Assembly: GCF_030268685.1 (NCBI RefSeq)
Contig: NZ_BSRQ01000023.1
Location: 62,001-126,000, forward strand
DNA: 64,000 nucleotides
DNA from: Microtetraspora sp. NBRC 13810
GTDB lineage: Bacteria; Actinomycetota; Actinomycetes; Streptosporangiales; Streptosporangiaceae
Reading direction: 5' to 3'
Shown: positions 1 to 6,756 of the stretch, one piece after another
Layout: the number at the start of each line of letters is the position of its first letter
How positions within the stretch are numbered: position 1 is the stretch's first letter
The notes under the pieces: model-generated
What the model saw: the letters and a program-made list of their open reading frames with translations, nothing else
What the model was told of the DNA's origin: nothing
Databases searched by the model: none
Position numbers and translations under genes: made by a program

Positions 1-2
1 GC

Positions 3-257
3 TACGTCCCGGGCCCGCAGTTCCACCGGCTGACCCAGGAGGCGCGGCGCCGGCTGCAGGAGGAGCTGATCCTGGCCGCCGGCCCGAACACGCCGCTCGC
101 GGCGGCCGTGCGCGCGAAACGCGCACCCCAGGAGCGGCACGGCGCCCGGCCCGCGACGGCCGGCGGCGAAAACGATCAAGATGGTGCCGGCGGACTGTCC
201 ACGGCGGGTACGGCCGGCGGGCGCGGGCGGGGCGACGGAGAAAGGGGCGGGAAGTGA
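3..257 (+). CDS. C-terminal end of a protein coupled to the SMC-like ATPase (5' end outside window)
   Basis: Only the last 84 codons lie in the window. The frame has strong G/C third positions until about position 120, and the visible segment (starting YVPGPQFHRL) looks like a compact helical end, followed by a Gly/Arg-rich tail. Its TGA overlaps the GTG of the next gene by 4 nt (GTGA, 254-257), so the two are translationally coupled. In MukBEF/MksBEF/Wadjet-type operons a small MukE/JetB-like subunit precedes the SMC ATPase. That identity fits the context here but cannot be proven from a fragment. Confidence 0.7.
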   Translation, partial: YVPGPQFHRLTQEARRRLQEELILAAGPNTPLAAAVRAKRAPQERHGARPATAGGENDQDGAGGLSTAGTAGGRGRGDGERGGK

Positions 258-3202
258 CCCGGATGGAGAACGTCGTGGGGGATCGGGTGCTCATCGCCGT
301 GCAGGCGGTGAACATCTCCCGGCTGTCCACCCATCCGGTGCCGACCGTGCCCGGCACGCTGATCGTCGTCGCGGGCGCCGGGCCGAAGGACTCCAACGGC
401 GCGGGCAAGTCCTCGTTCATCGCGGCGATCACGGCGTTGCTCGGCGACGAGCAATGGCGCTTCGCCTCGGGTGCCAAGACGGTGGCCGAGCTGCTGTTCA
501 ACGCGGAGCTGGCCACCGGGGCGGGCGGCCGGCAGTGGGCGAGCGCCGATCACGGCTACATCGTCGGCGTCTTCGACCACGCCACCCCCGGCGACCCGCT
601 GACCGTGTGGCTGCGGGTCAACCAGGAGGCGCCGCACCTGGAGATCCGCTGGACCTCGGGGGTGTACGTCTCCACCGCGCCCTCGGAGGCCGAGCGGGTG
701 GCCCGTGCCGACGAGATGTGGCTGACGCTGCCGCGTTCGGCGGGCCGGCGCGACGTGGTGGCGCGCGACCTCACCAAGTTCCTGTACGGCGACCGCGTGC
801 GCTGCGTGTCCTTCCTGTCCACCTCGGTGCGTACCAAGGTGGCCACCAACCTGCTCTCCCAGCCGCTCAACGAGATCTCCCCTGAGCGGGTCTTCGAGGC
901 GGTCGCCGCGCTCACCGGGCTCGACGCCGAGCTGGACCTGGAGCGTGAGGCCAGGCGGGACGAGCACGCCAAGCGGGTGCGGGCGGCGCAGGCGGGCGAG
1001 CGGCTGCGCGAGTTCGGGGCGGAGTCCCGGTCGCTGCTGGTCACCTTCGACCGCCGTGACCAGGCGAGGATTCACCTGGCCGACGCCCTGCGCTGCTGGC
1101 GGGGGCGGCTGGCGCGCCGCCTGGCGGACGCCGGTGAGCGCGACGCCGCGCTCGCCGGCGACCTGGAGAGGCACCGGGCGGCGGCGCTGGCCGCGGCCGA
1201 GGCGATCGCCGCGGTCAAGGCCGAGATCGCCACCCTGAAGGACGACACGGTGGCCAGAGGTCTCGCCGAGGCGCGCAGGGGGCTGGCGGAGACGCAGGCC
1301 AGGGCGGCGAAACTGGAGGCCGACCGCGCCGTCGCGGAGAACTCCGCGGACGAGCTGCGCGGCCGGATCCCCGGCCTGGAGGAGGCCAGGCGCTTCGCCG
1401 ACGGCAGGGAGGTGCCGGCCGCCGAGCGGGAGCTGGCCGAGGCCAGGCAGCGGCTCAACGCCGCCCTGAAGGCGCTCGGGGTGGCCGACCGCGAGGTCGA
1501 GGGCGCCGCCGCCGCGCTGGACGACGCCGAGGGCGGCCCGGCCGCGGCCCAGCTCAGGACGCTGGCCGAGGCGGGGGTGGCCGCCAGCGGCCTGCTCGAC
1601 GCGGTCGACGTGGCCGAGCAGGCTCGCGACAACGCCCCGTCGCCCGCGCCGCTCGACGGGCTGCGCGGCTGGCCGCACGAGCACGCGGTGATCGTCGACG
1701 CCGCCGAGCTGACCGCCGCGTCCAGGGCGCTCGCCGAGCTGCCCGGGTCGGTGCTGGTCAGCGCGGCGGGCGTCACGGTCGTCGGGTCGTTCGACGCCGT
1801 GACCACCGGCAGGGAGGCCAGGATCAAGGCCGCCGAGCAGCGGCTGAACCGCGCCCGCGACGCGCAGGACGAGGCGGCCGGGGCGGTGCGCGCGGCCGAG
1901 GACGGTGTGGCGGAGGCGTCGCGGCGGCTGGAGGGGGCGCGGGCGGGTGTCCGGCTCGCCGACATCGAGCGCAGGCTCGCCGAGCGGCGGGAGCGGCTGA
2001 CCGAGCTGACCGCCGCCCTCACCGAGGTGGTCCCCCGGCTCGCCGAGGCCGAGCGGCAGGTCGCCGCGCTCGACTTCCGCGCCCGTACCCGTGACATGGA
2101 GATCGAGCGGCTGGATTCCCGCCGGGCGCGGCTGGACGGCGACCGGGACCAGGCCCGCGCCCAGGAGGCGAAGGCCGCCGCCGACCGCGAGGCGCTCGGC
2201 CTGGCGGCGCTGACCGGCGAGTGGGGCGGGCCGGTGGAGCGCGCCCGGGAGTGGCTGGCCGCGCTCGGCGAGGAGGAGCGCCCGCTGACCGCCGAGGAGT
2301 GGTGGCGCGCGGCGGAGCGCCGCCTCGACCAGGCGCTGCGCGACTCCTTCGGCGACGACGAGGAGGTGCCGGAGGAGTTGCGGTTCCTGCTCAGGGAGCG
2401 GGCCGAGCCCGGCGCCGGCCGTACGGCGCGCGAGCAGGCGACCTTCCCCGGCGTGTGCGCGGCGCTCTCCTCCTACCTGCGCGGGCAGGAGGAGTACGAG
2501 CGCCACCAGCGGCGGCAGATCGAGGCGCAGCTCAGCACCCGGCAGCGCGACCTGGCCGCCGCCGACAAGGGCGCGGAGGAGGCGGCGCAGTCCACCGCCG
2601 TGCACCGGGCCGCCCTCACCGCGGCGATCAAGGCGCGGCTCACCCGGGTCGCGGAGGAGTTCGAGAAGCTCGACCTGGCCTACGGCGGGTACGGCGCGAC
2701 GCTGGAGTTCCCGGTGCCGGCCGCGCCCGCCGACCCCGAGCAGCGCTGGGCGTGGAAGGTGGTGCCGAAGTGGCGCCGCGGCGAGGGACAGGGTTACGTG
2801 CCCTACAACCGGCGGGCCAACACCGCGCTGATGGACGAGAAGGCGGTCAAGCTGGTCTGCGCGGCGGCGATCGCGTCCTCCGGCGGCGGTCACCTGTGCC
2901 TGGTCCTCGACGAGCTCGGGCGCAACCTGGGCAAGGAGCACCGCAGGGAGGCGGTCGCGCTGTTCCGCCGGATCGGCGAGACGTACGGCATCACCGTGAT
3001 CGGCGCACTCCAGGACGACATGGAGCCGTACGCGATCGACGCCTGCGGGCAGTACATCAAACTGCGCCGCTCTTCGGACGCCATGCCGTACAACGAGCCG
3101 CCGGTGATCGTCGGTCACGACCGGCACGCGGACCGGGTGCGGGAACTGGCCGAGAGCGTCAGCGGGTCCCGCCCCACACCCGCCGAGCCGCAAGCCCGGT
3201 GA
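254..3202 (+). CDS. SMC/MukB-like coiled-coil ATPase (982 aa)
   Basis: The protein has the split architecture of SMC/Rad50 ATPases. An N-terminal Walker A (DSNGAGKSS, around residues 46-54) is followed by a long Ala/Glu/Arg-rich coiled coil. A small globular hinge-like segment sits at about residues 455-520, then a second coiled coil. A C-terminal head has an SSGGG signature-like segment and Walker B LVLDELG near residue 880. There is no CxxC zinc hook, so it is not SbcC/Rad50. It is shorter than typical MukB (about 1480 aa). GTG start, 4-nt overlap with the upstream gene. Best reading: the ATPase of a condensin-like MksB/JetC-type complex acting on DNA. A TIGR02680-like cassette is the alternative. 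No JetD-like nuclease follows, so any Wadjet set would be incomplete or differently ordered. Confidence 0.8.
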   Translation: MTRMENVVGDRVLIAVQAVNISRLSTHPVPTVPGTLIVVAGAGPKDSNGAGKSSFIAAITALLGDEQWRFASGAKTVAELLFNAELATGAGGRQWASADHGYIVGVFDHATPGDPLTVWLRVNQEAPHLEIRWTSGVYVSTAPSEAERVARADEMWLTLPRSAGRRDVVARDLTKFLYGDRVRCVSFLSTSVRTKVATNLLSQPLNEISPERVFEAVAALTGLDAELDLEREARRDEHAKRVRAAQAGERLREFGAESRSLLVTFDRRDQARIHLADALRCWRGRLARRLADAGERDAALAGDLERHRAAALAAAEAIAAVKAEIATLKDDTVARGLAEARRGLAETQARAAKLEADRAVAENSADELRGRIPGLEEARRFADGREVPAAERELAEARQRLNAALKALGVADREVEGAAAALDDAEGGPAAAQLRTLAEAGVAASGLLDAVDVAEQARDNAPSPAPLDGLRGWPHEHAVIVDAAELTAASRALAELPGSVLVSAAGVTVVGSFDAVTTGREARIKAAEQRLNRARDAQDEAAGAVRAAEDGVAEASRRLEGARAGVRLADIERRLAERRERLTELTAALTEVVPRLAEAERQVAALDFRARTRDMEIERLDSRRARLDGDRDQARAQEAKAAADREALGLAALTGEWGGPVERAREWLAALGEEERPLTAEEWWRAAERRLDQALRDSFGDDEEVPEELRFLLRERAEPGAGRTAREQATFPGVCAALSSYLRGQEEYERHQRRQIEAQLSTRQRDLAAADKGAEEAAQSTAVHRAALTAAIKARLTRVAEEFEKLDLAYGGYGATLEFPVPAAPADPEQRWAWKVVPKWRRGEGQGYVPYNRRANTALMDEKAVKLVCAAAIASSGGGHLCLVLDELGRNLGKEHRREAVALFRRIGETYGITVIGALQDDMEPYAIDACGQYIKLRRSSDAMPYNEPPVIVGHDRHADRVRELAESVSGSRPTPAEPQAR

Positions 3203-3324
3203 GCTGGACGGTTCCCACCGGACACCGGAAGGCACGGCGACGGCCGCGTGGTGTAGGGGTGTCCGATGACACCGGCCGGGTCGACGCGTGACTGTAAGCA
3301 CTCCTCGAAGGTCGTGCCGTCCGG

Positions 3325-3378
3325 GGCGTTCAGGGCGTTCAGGGCGTTCAGGGCGTTCAGGGCGTTCAGGGCGTTCAG
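3325..3378. repeat. Six tandem copies of a 9-bp unit (ggcgttcag)
   Basis: Six perfect head-to-tail copies of ggcgttcag. Read on the minus strand they encode repeated Leu-Asn-Ala directly after the SDR-like remnant. The unit is a multiple of three, so expansion keeps the frame. Perfect identity suggests recent slippage. Confidence 0.95.
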
Positions 3379-3381
3379 CGG

Positions 3382-3522
3382 CCGCAGGGTCTGGGCCACG
3401 TCACGCTGCGGGTGCCGGTAGTCGGCCGCACTCGCGCAGTGCGCGATCTCGTCTGCCCCCTCCAGCGCGGCGGCCAGGCCGTCCCCGGTCTCCAGGTCCC
3501 CCGCCCTCGGGATGCGGCGAGA
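3382..3522 (-). pseudogene. Remnant of an NAD(P)-binding SDR/NmrA-like gene
   Basis: The minus-strand translation contains GDLETGDGLAAALEGADEI and then HCAS. This closely matches the stretch in extended SDR/NmrA-like proteins where the phrase GDL-TG-GL-AAL-GVD-VVHCAS precedes the third Rossmann strand. The glycine-rich nucleotide-binding N-terminus and the catalytic half are absent, and the frame then runs into the 9-bp repeat. I infer a short decayed fragment of a once complete gene; it is probably not expressed. Confidence 0.5.
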
Positions 3523-3763
3523 AGGCAGGTGTGGGAGCTCGGCCACGTGGAGATTCCGCTCAGAGCGGAGCGTGCGTGGGCGGCGGGCGGACGCGCATCG
3601 GCAGGTCACGACCGGATCCGCCGTCCGGTGCGTCTCTGATCGTCTTCTCAACCTTAGGTGGTCATGGAGTGTCAGGAGTAGGGTGGGTGAAAAGCGGCGA
3701 ATCGTCCGGCGTGCGACTTGTACGTTCCTGACGACCTATTACTCACCGTGATCGGATCCTGTG

Positions 3764-4099
3764 ATGACAGCGTTGTCGGTTCACACGACTCACCATCCCG
3801 CGCACAGCGTCCTGGCCCTGGACGGCGAGCTCGACACCGCTACGGCTCCACTCCTGGAACCCGCGGTCAAGACCGTGCTCTCCAGCGGCCGGCGCCACCT
3901 CGTGGTGGACACCGCCGACCTCGACTTCTGCGACTCTTCCGGCCTGTGGGCACTGCTCCAGGCCCAGCGCGCCGTCAAGGCGGCGGGCGGCACCATGGAA
4001 ATCACCCACGTACACGGCCCGCTCCGCCGTGTCCTCGACGTCACCAAACTCTCCCGCGCCTTCACCATCAACATGGCACAGGAGAACTACACCCACTGA
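3764..4099 (+). CDS. STAS-domain anti-sigma factor antagonist (111 aa)
   Basis: A single STAS domain fills the protein: the first strand carries LALDGELD, then VVDTADLDFCDSSGLWALL supplies the conserved DSSG loop, whose serine is the phosphorylation site in SpoIIAA/RsbV-type antagonists. These small cytoplasmic proteins bind an anti-sigma kinase when dephosphorylated and free a sigma factor. ATG at 3764 has GGAT about 5 nt upstream; a GTG at 3761 is an in-frame alternative. No anti-sigma or sigma gene is adjacent, so the partner is unknown. A strong terminator follows. Confidence 0.88.
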   Translation: MTALSVHTTHHPAHSVLALDGELDTATAPLLEPAVKTVLSSGRRHLVVDTADLDFCDSSGLWALLQAQRAVKAAGGTMEITHVHGPLRRVLDVTKLSRAFTINMAQENYTH

Positions 4100-4125
4100 C
4101 CGCCTATTACGCGACAGCCCATATC

Positions 4126-4159
4126 CAACGGGTGGCCGACCGGCCACCCGTTGACTTTT
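4126..4159 (+). terminator. Rho-independent terminator of the STAS gene
   Basis: A perfect 12-bp stem (caacgggtggcc, 4126-4137, with ggccacccgttg, 4142-4153), a 4-nt loop and a short T run (acttttg) follow 27 nt after the STAS stop codon. It is the only hairpin in the window with a recognisable T tract. Confidence 0.85.
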
Positions 4160-4318
4160 GCCACCGCCTCCCGCCGGCAAGCGTCTCCGCAGGCCGACGG
4201 GGGACAACGGCACGCGTATCCGCAGGCCGGCGCCGGTTCGGGCACCCCCCGCCGATCATTCCGGCGGGTGAGCCGCCACGTCCCGGCATCGCGGGACGGG
4301 CTGGATGAAGGTGACCAG

Positions 4319-4879
4319 ATGGGGCAGATGGGCGATATGACGCGTACTGCGGTGGTCGTGGTGGACATGCTGAACCCGTACGACCACGACGACGCCGACC
4401 TGCTCCAGCGGAGCGTCCGGGAGGTGGTGCGGCCACTGGCCGGCCTCGTCCGGCAGGCGTGGGAACGCGAGGACGTCGAACTGATCTTCGTGAACGACAA
4501 CCACGGCGACTTCTCCGCGACCAGGGAGCAGTTGCAGCATCGCGCTCTGAACGGGAGGTTCCCCCAGTTGGTGGCACCGGTGCCGCCGCCGCTGGACTGC
4601 GCCTTCATGGCCAAGGTCCGGCACAGCGCGTTCTACGGCACGCCGCTGGAGTATCTGCTCCGCAGCCACGGGGTGGACGTGGTCGTGCTGGCCGGGCAGG
4701 TCACCGAGCAGTGCGTCCTGTACAGCGCGCTGGACGCGTACGTGCGCGAGTTCAGCGTCCGGGTGGCTCGGGACTGTGTCGCGCACATACACGCCGACCT
4801 CGCCGAAGCCGCCCTCCGCCTGATGGAGCGCAACATTCGCGCCGAGCTCCTGCACGCCGCCCACTGCCTGAACCACTGA
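4319..4879 (+). CDS. Isochorismatase-family cysteine hydrolase (186 aa)
   Basis: The sequence has the three catalytic signatures of the cysteine hydrolase/isochorismatase fold: the nucleophile-activating Asp in VVVVDMLNPYDH near the N-terminus, the Lys in FMAKVRHSAF, and the Cys in AGQVTEQCVLYSA. Members hydrolyse nicotinamide, isochorismate or N-carbamoyl compounds; the substrate cannot be chosen here. Start chosen at ATG 4319 because GAAGGTGA lies 7 nt upstream; ATGs at 4328 and 4337 are alternatives. It is monocistronic between the STAS terminator and a convergent MFS gene. Confidence 0.85.
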   Translation: MGQMGDMTRTAVVVVDMLNPYDHDDADLLQRSVREVVRPLAGLVRQAWEREDVELIFVNDNHGDFSATREQLQHRALNGRFPQLVAPVPPPLDCAFMAKVRHSAFYGTPLEYLLRSHGVDVVVLAGQVTEQCVLYSALDAYVREFSVRVARDCVAHIHADLAEAALRLMERNIRAELLHAAHCLNH

Positions 4880-4895
4880 CCCGGGACGGCGCCCG

Positions 4896-6320
4896 TCAGG
4901 TACGGCCGGCGCGTCGCCCGGTACGGCGGGCATGCAGGACCGGCGGCACCAGCAGGAACGCCACGCCGGCGGTGAGGAACGCCGCCCCCGCACCGGCGAC
5001 GACGCCTGCCAGCGCGACGAGCCCCGGCACGGCGGGCTGGGCGATCCCCCACGACGACCCGTGGAAGGCGAACCAGCGCGGCCGGTCGTCCTCCGGAGCG
5101 GCGTCCGCGACCATCGCCTGCCAGCGGCCCAGCAGCACGCCGTTCACCGCCGTCCACGCCAGATAGGCGCCGACGGTGAGCGGAACGCCGGCCGCACCGG
5201 CCATCACCAGGGCGAGCACTCCCAGCGCCAGCGTCCCCCAGCCCAGCAGCAGCCGGTGCGGCGTCCCGCCCAGCACCCGCCTCGTCGCCCACAGCGCCAC
5301 CGGCGCCAGCAGGGCCGCCCCGGTCAGCACCACCCCCGGCACCCACGCCTGCGCCCCCCGCTCCAGCAGCACCAGTGGCAGGAACATCATGACCGCGAGA
5401 TACCCCACCGCGAAGACCGTCCCCGCCACCGTGAACCGCACCAACACCGCCGGCGGCCACCACCCACCACGCCCCCGCCCCTCCCTACGCCCTCCCCACT
5501 CCCTGCGCCGTCCCGCCCCCTTACGTCCTCCCCACCGCGTACGCCCTCCCCACCGCGCATATCCTCGCCACGGCTTGTGTCCTCGCCACCCCCTGCGTCC
5601 TTCCCACTCCTTACGTCTTCCCCATCCCTTATGTCTCCCTTCGCCGACGCCATCCGTACCGGCCACACCACCGTCCCCGACCGGCCCCTGCACGCCACCT
5701 CCGGCCAGGCCCTGCGCGCCGGCGTCCCCGGCCGGACCCCGCACGCCACCGTCCCCGGCCGGGTCCTGCGCGCCGGACCGCCTCAGGCCCCCCGGCAGGA
5801 ACCGCAACGCCACCCAGGCGGCGACCGCGCAGGTGAGCGCGTCGGCGACCAGCAGCCAGCGCACCCCCAGCGGCAGCAGCACCGCCGCGATCACCCCGGC
5901 GACCGCCCCCGCGGCCACCAGCGAGCCGCCCAGCAGTCCGTACATCCGCTGCCGCTGCTCGCCCTCGGTGACCTGTGCCACCATCTCCTGACTCGCCGGC
6001 TCGTAGATCTCGAATGCCAGCCCCACCAGCGCGACGGCGACCAGCAGCTGCACGGGGCTTCGCGCGAACAGCAGAACGGTCAACGCCAGCCCCGTCGCGC
6101 CCAGCCCGCCGGCCACCACGACCCGCGGCGACAGCCAGTCCAGGAGGATCGCCCCGCCCCAGCGCGAGACCAGCGCCGCGACCCCGAAGACGGCCAGCGC
6201 GGCGGGCGCGAGCTCCGGCCCGGCGAGCACCGCCAGGAAGCCGAGCGCATAAGCCCCGAGCTGGTTCAGCACCCGCACCCACAGCAACGCCTTGGCCGCC
6301 CCCGGCAGCGAACCGAACAT
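4896..6320 (-). CDS. MFS transporter with a long Trp/Arg repeat loop (474 aa)
   Basis: Hydrophobic segments before and after a central loop fit a 12-helix major facilitator. The first half starts around MFGSLPGAAKALLWVRV and contains the FEIYEPASQ region seen in drug-efflux-like MFS proteins. The second half starts at VLVRFTVAGTVFAVGYL. Between helices 6 and 7 lie over 100 residues of low complexity: a Gly/Asp/Ala stretch, then roughly eight imperfect hexapeptides of type xxWxGR. Family loops are usually 20-40 residues. Start placed at ATG 6320, where family-like sequence begins; upstream in-frame codons encode Arg/Cys repeats from a hexanucleotide tract. Substrate unknown. Confidence 0.75.
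   Translation of the reverse strand: MFGSLPGAAKALLWVRVLNQLGAYALGFLAVLAGPELAPAALAVFGVAALVSRWGGAILLDWLSPRVVVAGGLGATGLALTVLLFARSPVQLLVAVALVGLAFEIYEPASQEMVAQVTEGEQRQRMYGLLGGSLVAAGAVAGVIAAVLLPLGVRWLLVADALTCAVAAWVALRFLPGGLRRSGAQDPAGDGGVRGPAGDAGAQGLAGGGVQGPVGDGGVAGTDGVGEGRHKGWGRRKEWEGRRGWRGHKPWRGYARWGGRTRWGGRKGAGRRREWGGRREGRGRGGWWPPAVLVRFTVAGTVFAVGYLAVMMFLPLVLLERGAQAWVPGVVLTGAALLAPVALWATRRVLGGTPHRLLLGWGTLALGVLALVMAGAAGVPLTVGAYLAWTAVNGVLLGRWQAMVADAAPEDDRPRWFAFHGSSWGIAQPAVPGLVALAGVVAGAGAAFLTAGVAFLLVPPVLHARRTGRRAGRT
5488..5640. repeat. Degenerate 18-bp repeat array inside the MFS gene
   Basis: Pyrimidine-rich units resembling tacgtcctccccaccgcg recur with an 18-bp period. On the coding minus strand they give the hexapeptides KGWGRR, KEWEGR, RGWRGH, KPWRGY, ARWGGR, TRWGGR, REWGGR. 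The period keeps the frame, so copies can expand without breaking the transporter. Confidence 0.8.
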
Positions 6321-6397
6321 CCCCACCCCCACCCCGGCCACGCCATCCTGCCAGGCAGCACCGACACAAACGGATGCCAGGATCCCCGCCCCTCCCC

Positions 6398-6433
6398 GGC
6401 ACCGGCACCGGCACCGGCACCGGCACCGGCACC
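6398..6433. repeat. Six tandem copies of ggcacc
   Basis: Six perfect copies of the hexanucleotide ggcacc, 78 nt upstream of the chosen MFS start codon. A simple-sequence tract prone to slippage; its position in the probable 5' region means copy number could affect expression. Confidence 0.9.
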
Positions 6434-6463
6434 GACCGGAACAGCTACCGGGCAGACCTCCAC

Positions 6464-6512
6464 GGCCCGGCAGGCACGGCAAGTCGATGGCCCGGCAGGC
6501 ACGGCAAGTCGA
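6464..6512. repeat. 24-bp direct duplication, period 25
   Basis: Two identical 24-bp copies (6464-6487 and 6489-6512) begin with ggcccggcaggc and are separated by 1 nt. Tandem duplication in non-coding DNA; no known function. Confidence 0.9.
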
Positions 6513-6586
6513 AAGGCCAGCTCAGCGACAGCGTCCCCCACCACCGCAACTGCCACCGGGCATACACCGATTACCAGACGTAACAC

Positions 6587-6685
6587 CACACATCGACAAA
6601 CATGACAAACGACCTCACACGTGGACGAACATGACAAGCGACGCCGCGCTACATGGGCAATCGATGCCACACATAGACGAACGTG
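6587..6685. repeat. Three-copy degenerate repeat (cacacat-gacgaacatgacaa type)
   Basis: Copies at 6587-6613 and 6616-6642 match at 23 of 27 positions and are spaced 29 nt. A shorter third copy lies at 6668-6685. The core acatgacaa is non-palindromic, so this looks like iterated direct sites rather than a dimer operator. It could serve an MFS promoter, but that is inference. Confidence 0.6.
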
Positions 6686-6725
6686 CCGGAAGCGGCAGAA
6701 CCCCGGCCTCGCCCGTCCGATCCTG

Positions 6726-6753
6726 CTCCCCGCCGCGGATCGAACGCGGGGAG
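6726..6753 (-). terminator. Hairpin just downstream of sbcC
   Basis: An 8-bp perfect stem (ctccccgc with gcggggag) begins 3 nt after the sbcC stop codon in the direction of transcription. There is no U tract, which is common for actinobacterial hairpins. Confidence 0.5.
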
Positions 6754-6756
6754 TGA

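Larger units (their letters stand above)
3203..3763. other. 560-bp region without an intact gene
   Basis: Between the SMC-like gene and the STAS gene no frame looks like an intact gene. It contains the 9-bp tandem repeat and the SDR remnant listed separately. The segment 3650-3760 is relatively AT-rich and probably holds the STAS promoter, but no convincing -35/-10 pair with normal spacing could be assigned. Confidence 0.6.
6321..6756. other. 436-bp intergenic region between the MFS gene and sbcC
   Basis: No frame looks like a real gene. The region holds three unrelated repeats (a 6-bp tract, a 24-bp duplication and a three-copy degenerate repeat) and ends with the sbcC hairpin. It lies upstream of the MFS gene, so its promoter should be here. 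Composition is less GC-biased at 6560-6680 than in the neighbouring genes. Confidence 0.7.

Noticed and set aside
176-3301. A 1041-codon open frame on the minus strand
   Set aside because: It lies opposite the SMC-like gene, is rich in Arg/Leu/Pro without any motif, and is explained by high GC on the opposite strand.
6560-6690. tRNA or small RNA gene in the AT-richer interval
   Set aside because: No cloverleaf, TPsiC-like GTTCRANNC segment with matching stems, or CCA-proximal stem could be formed.
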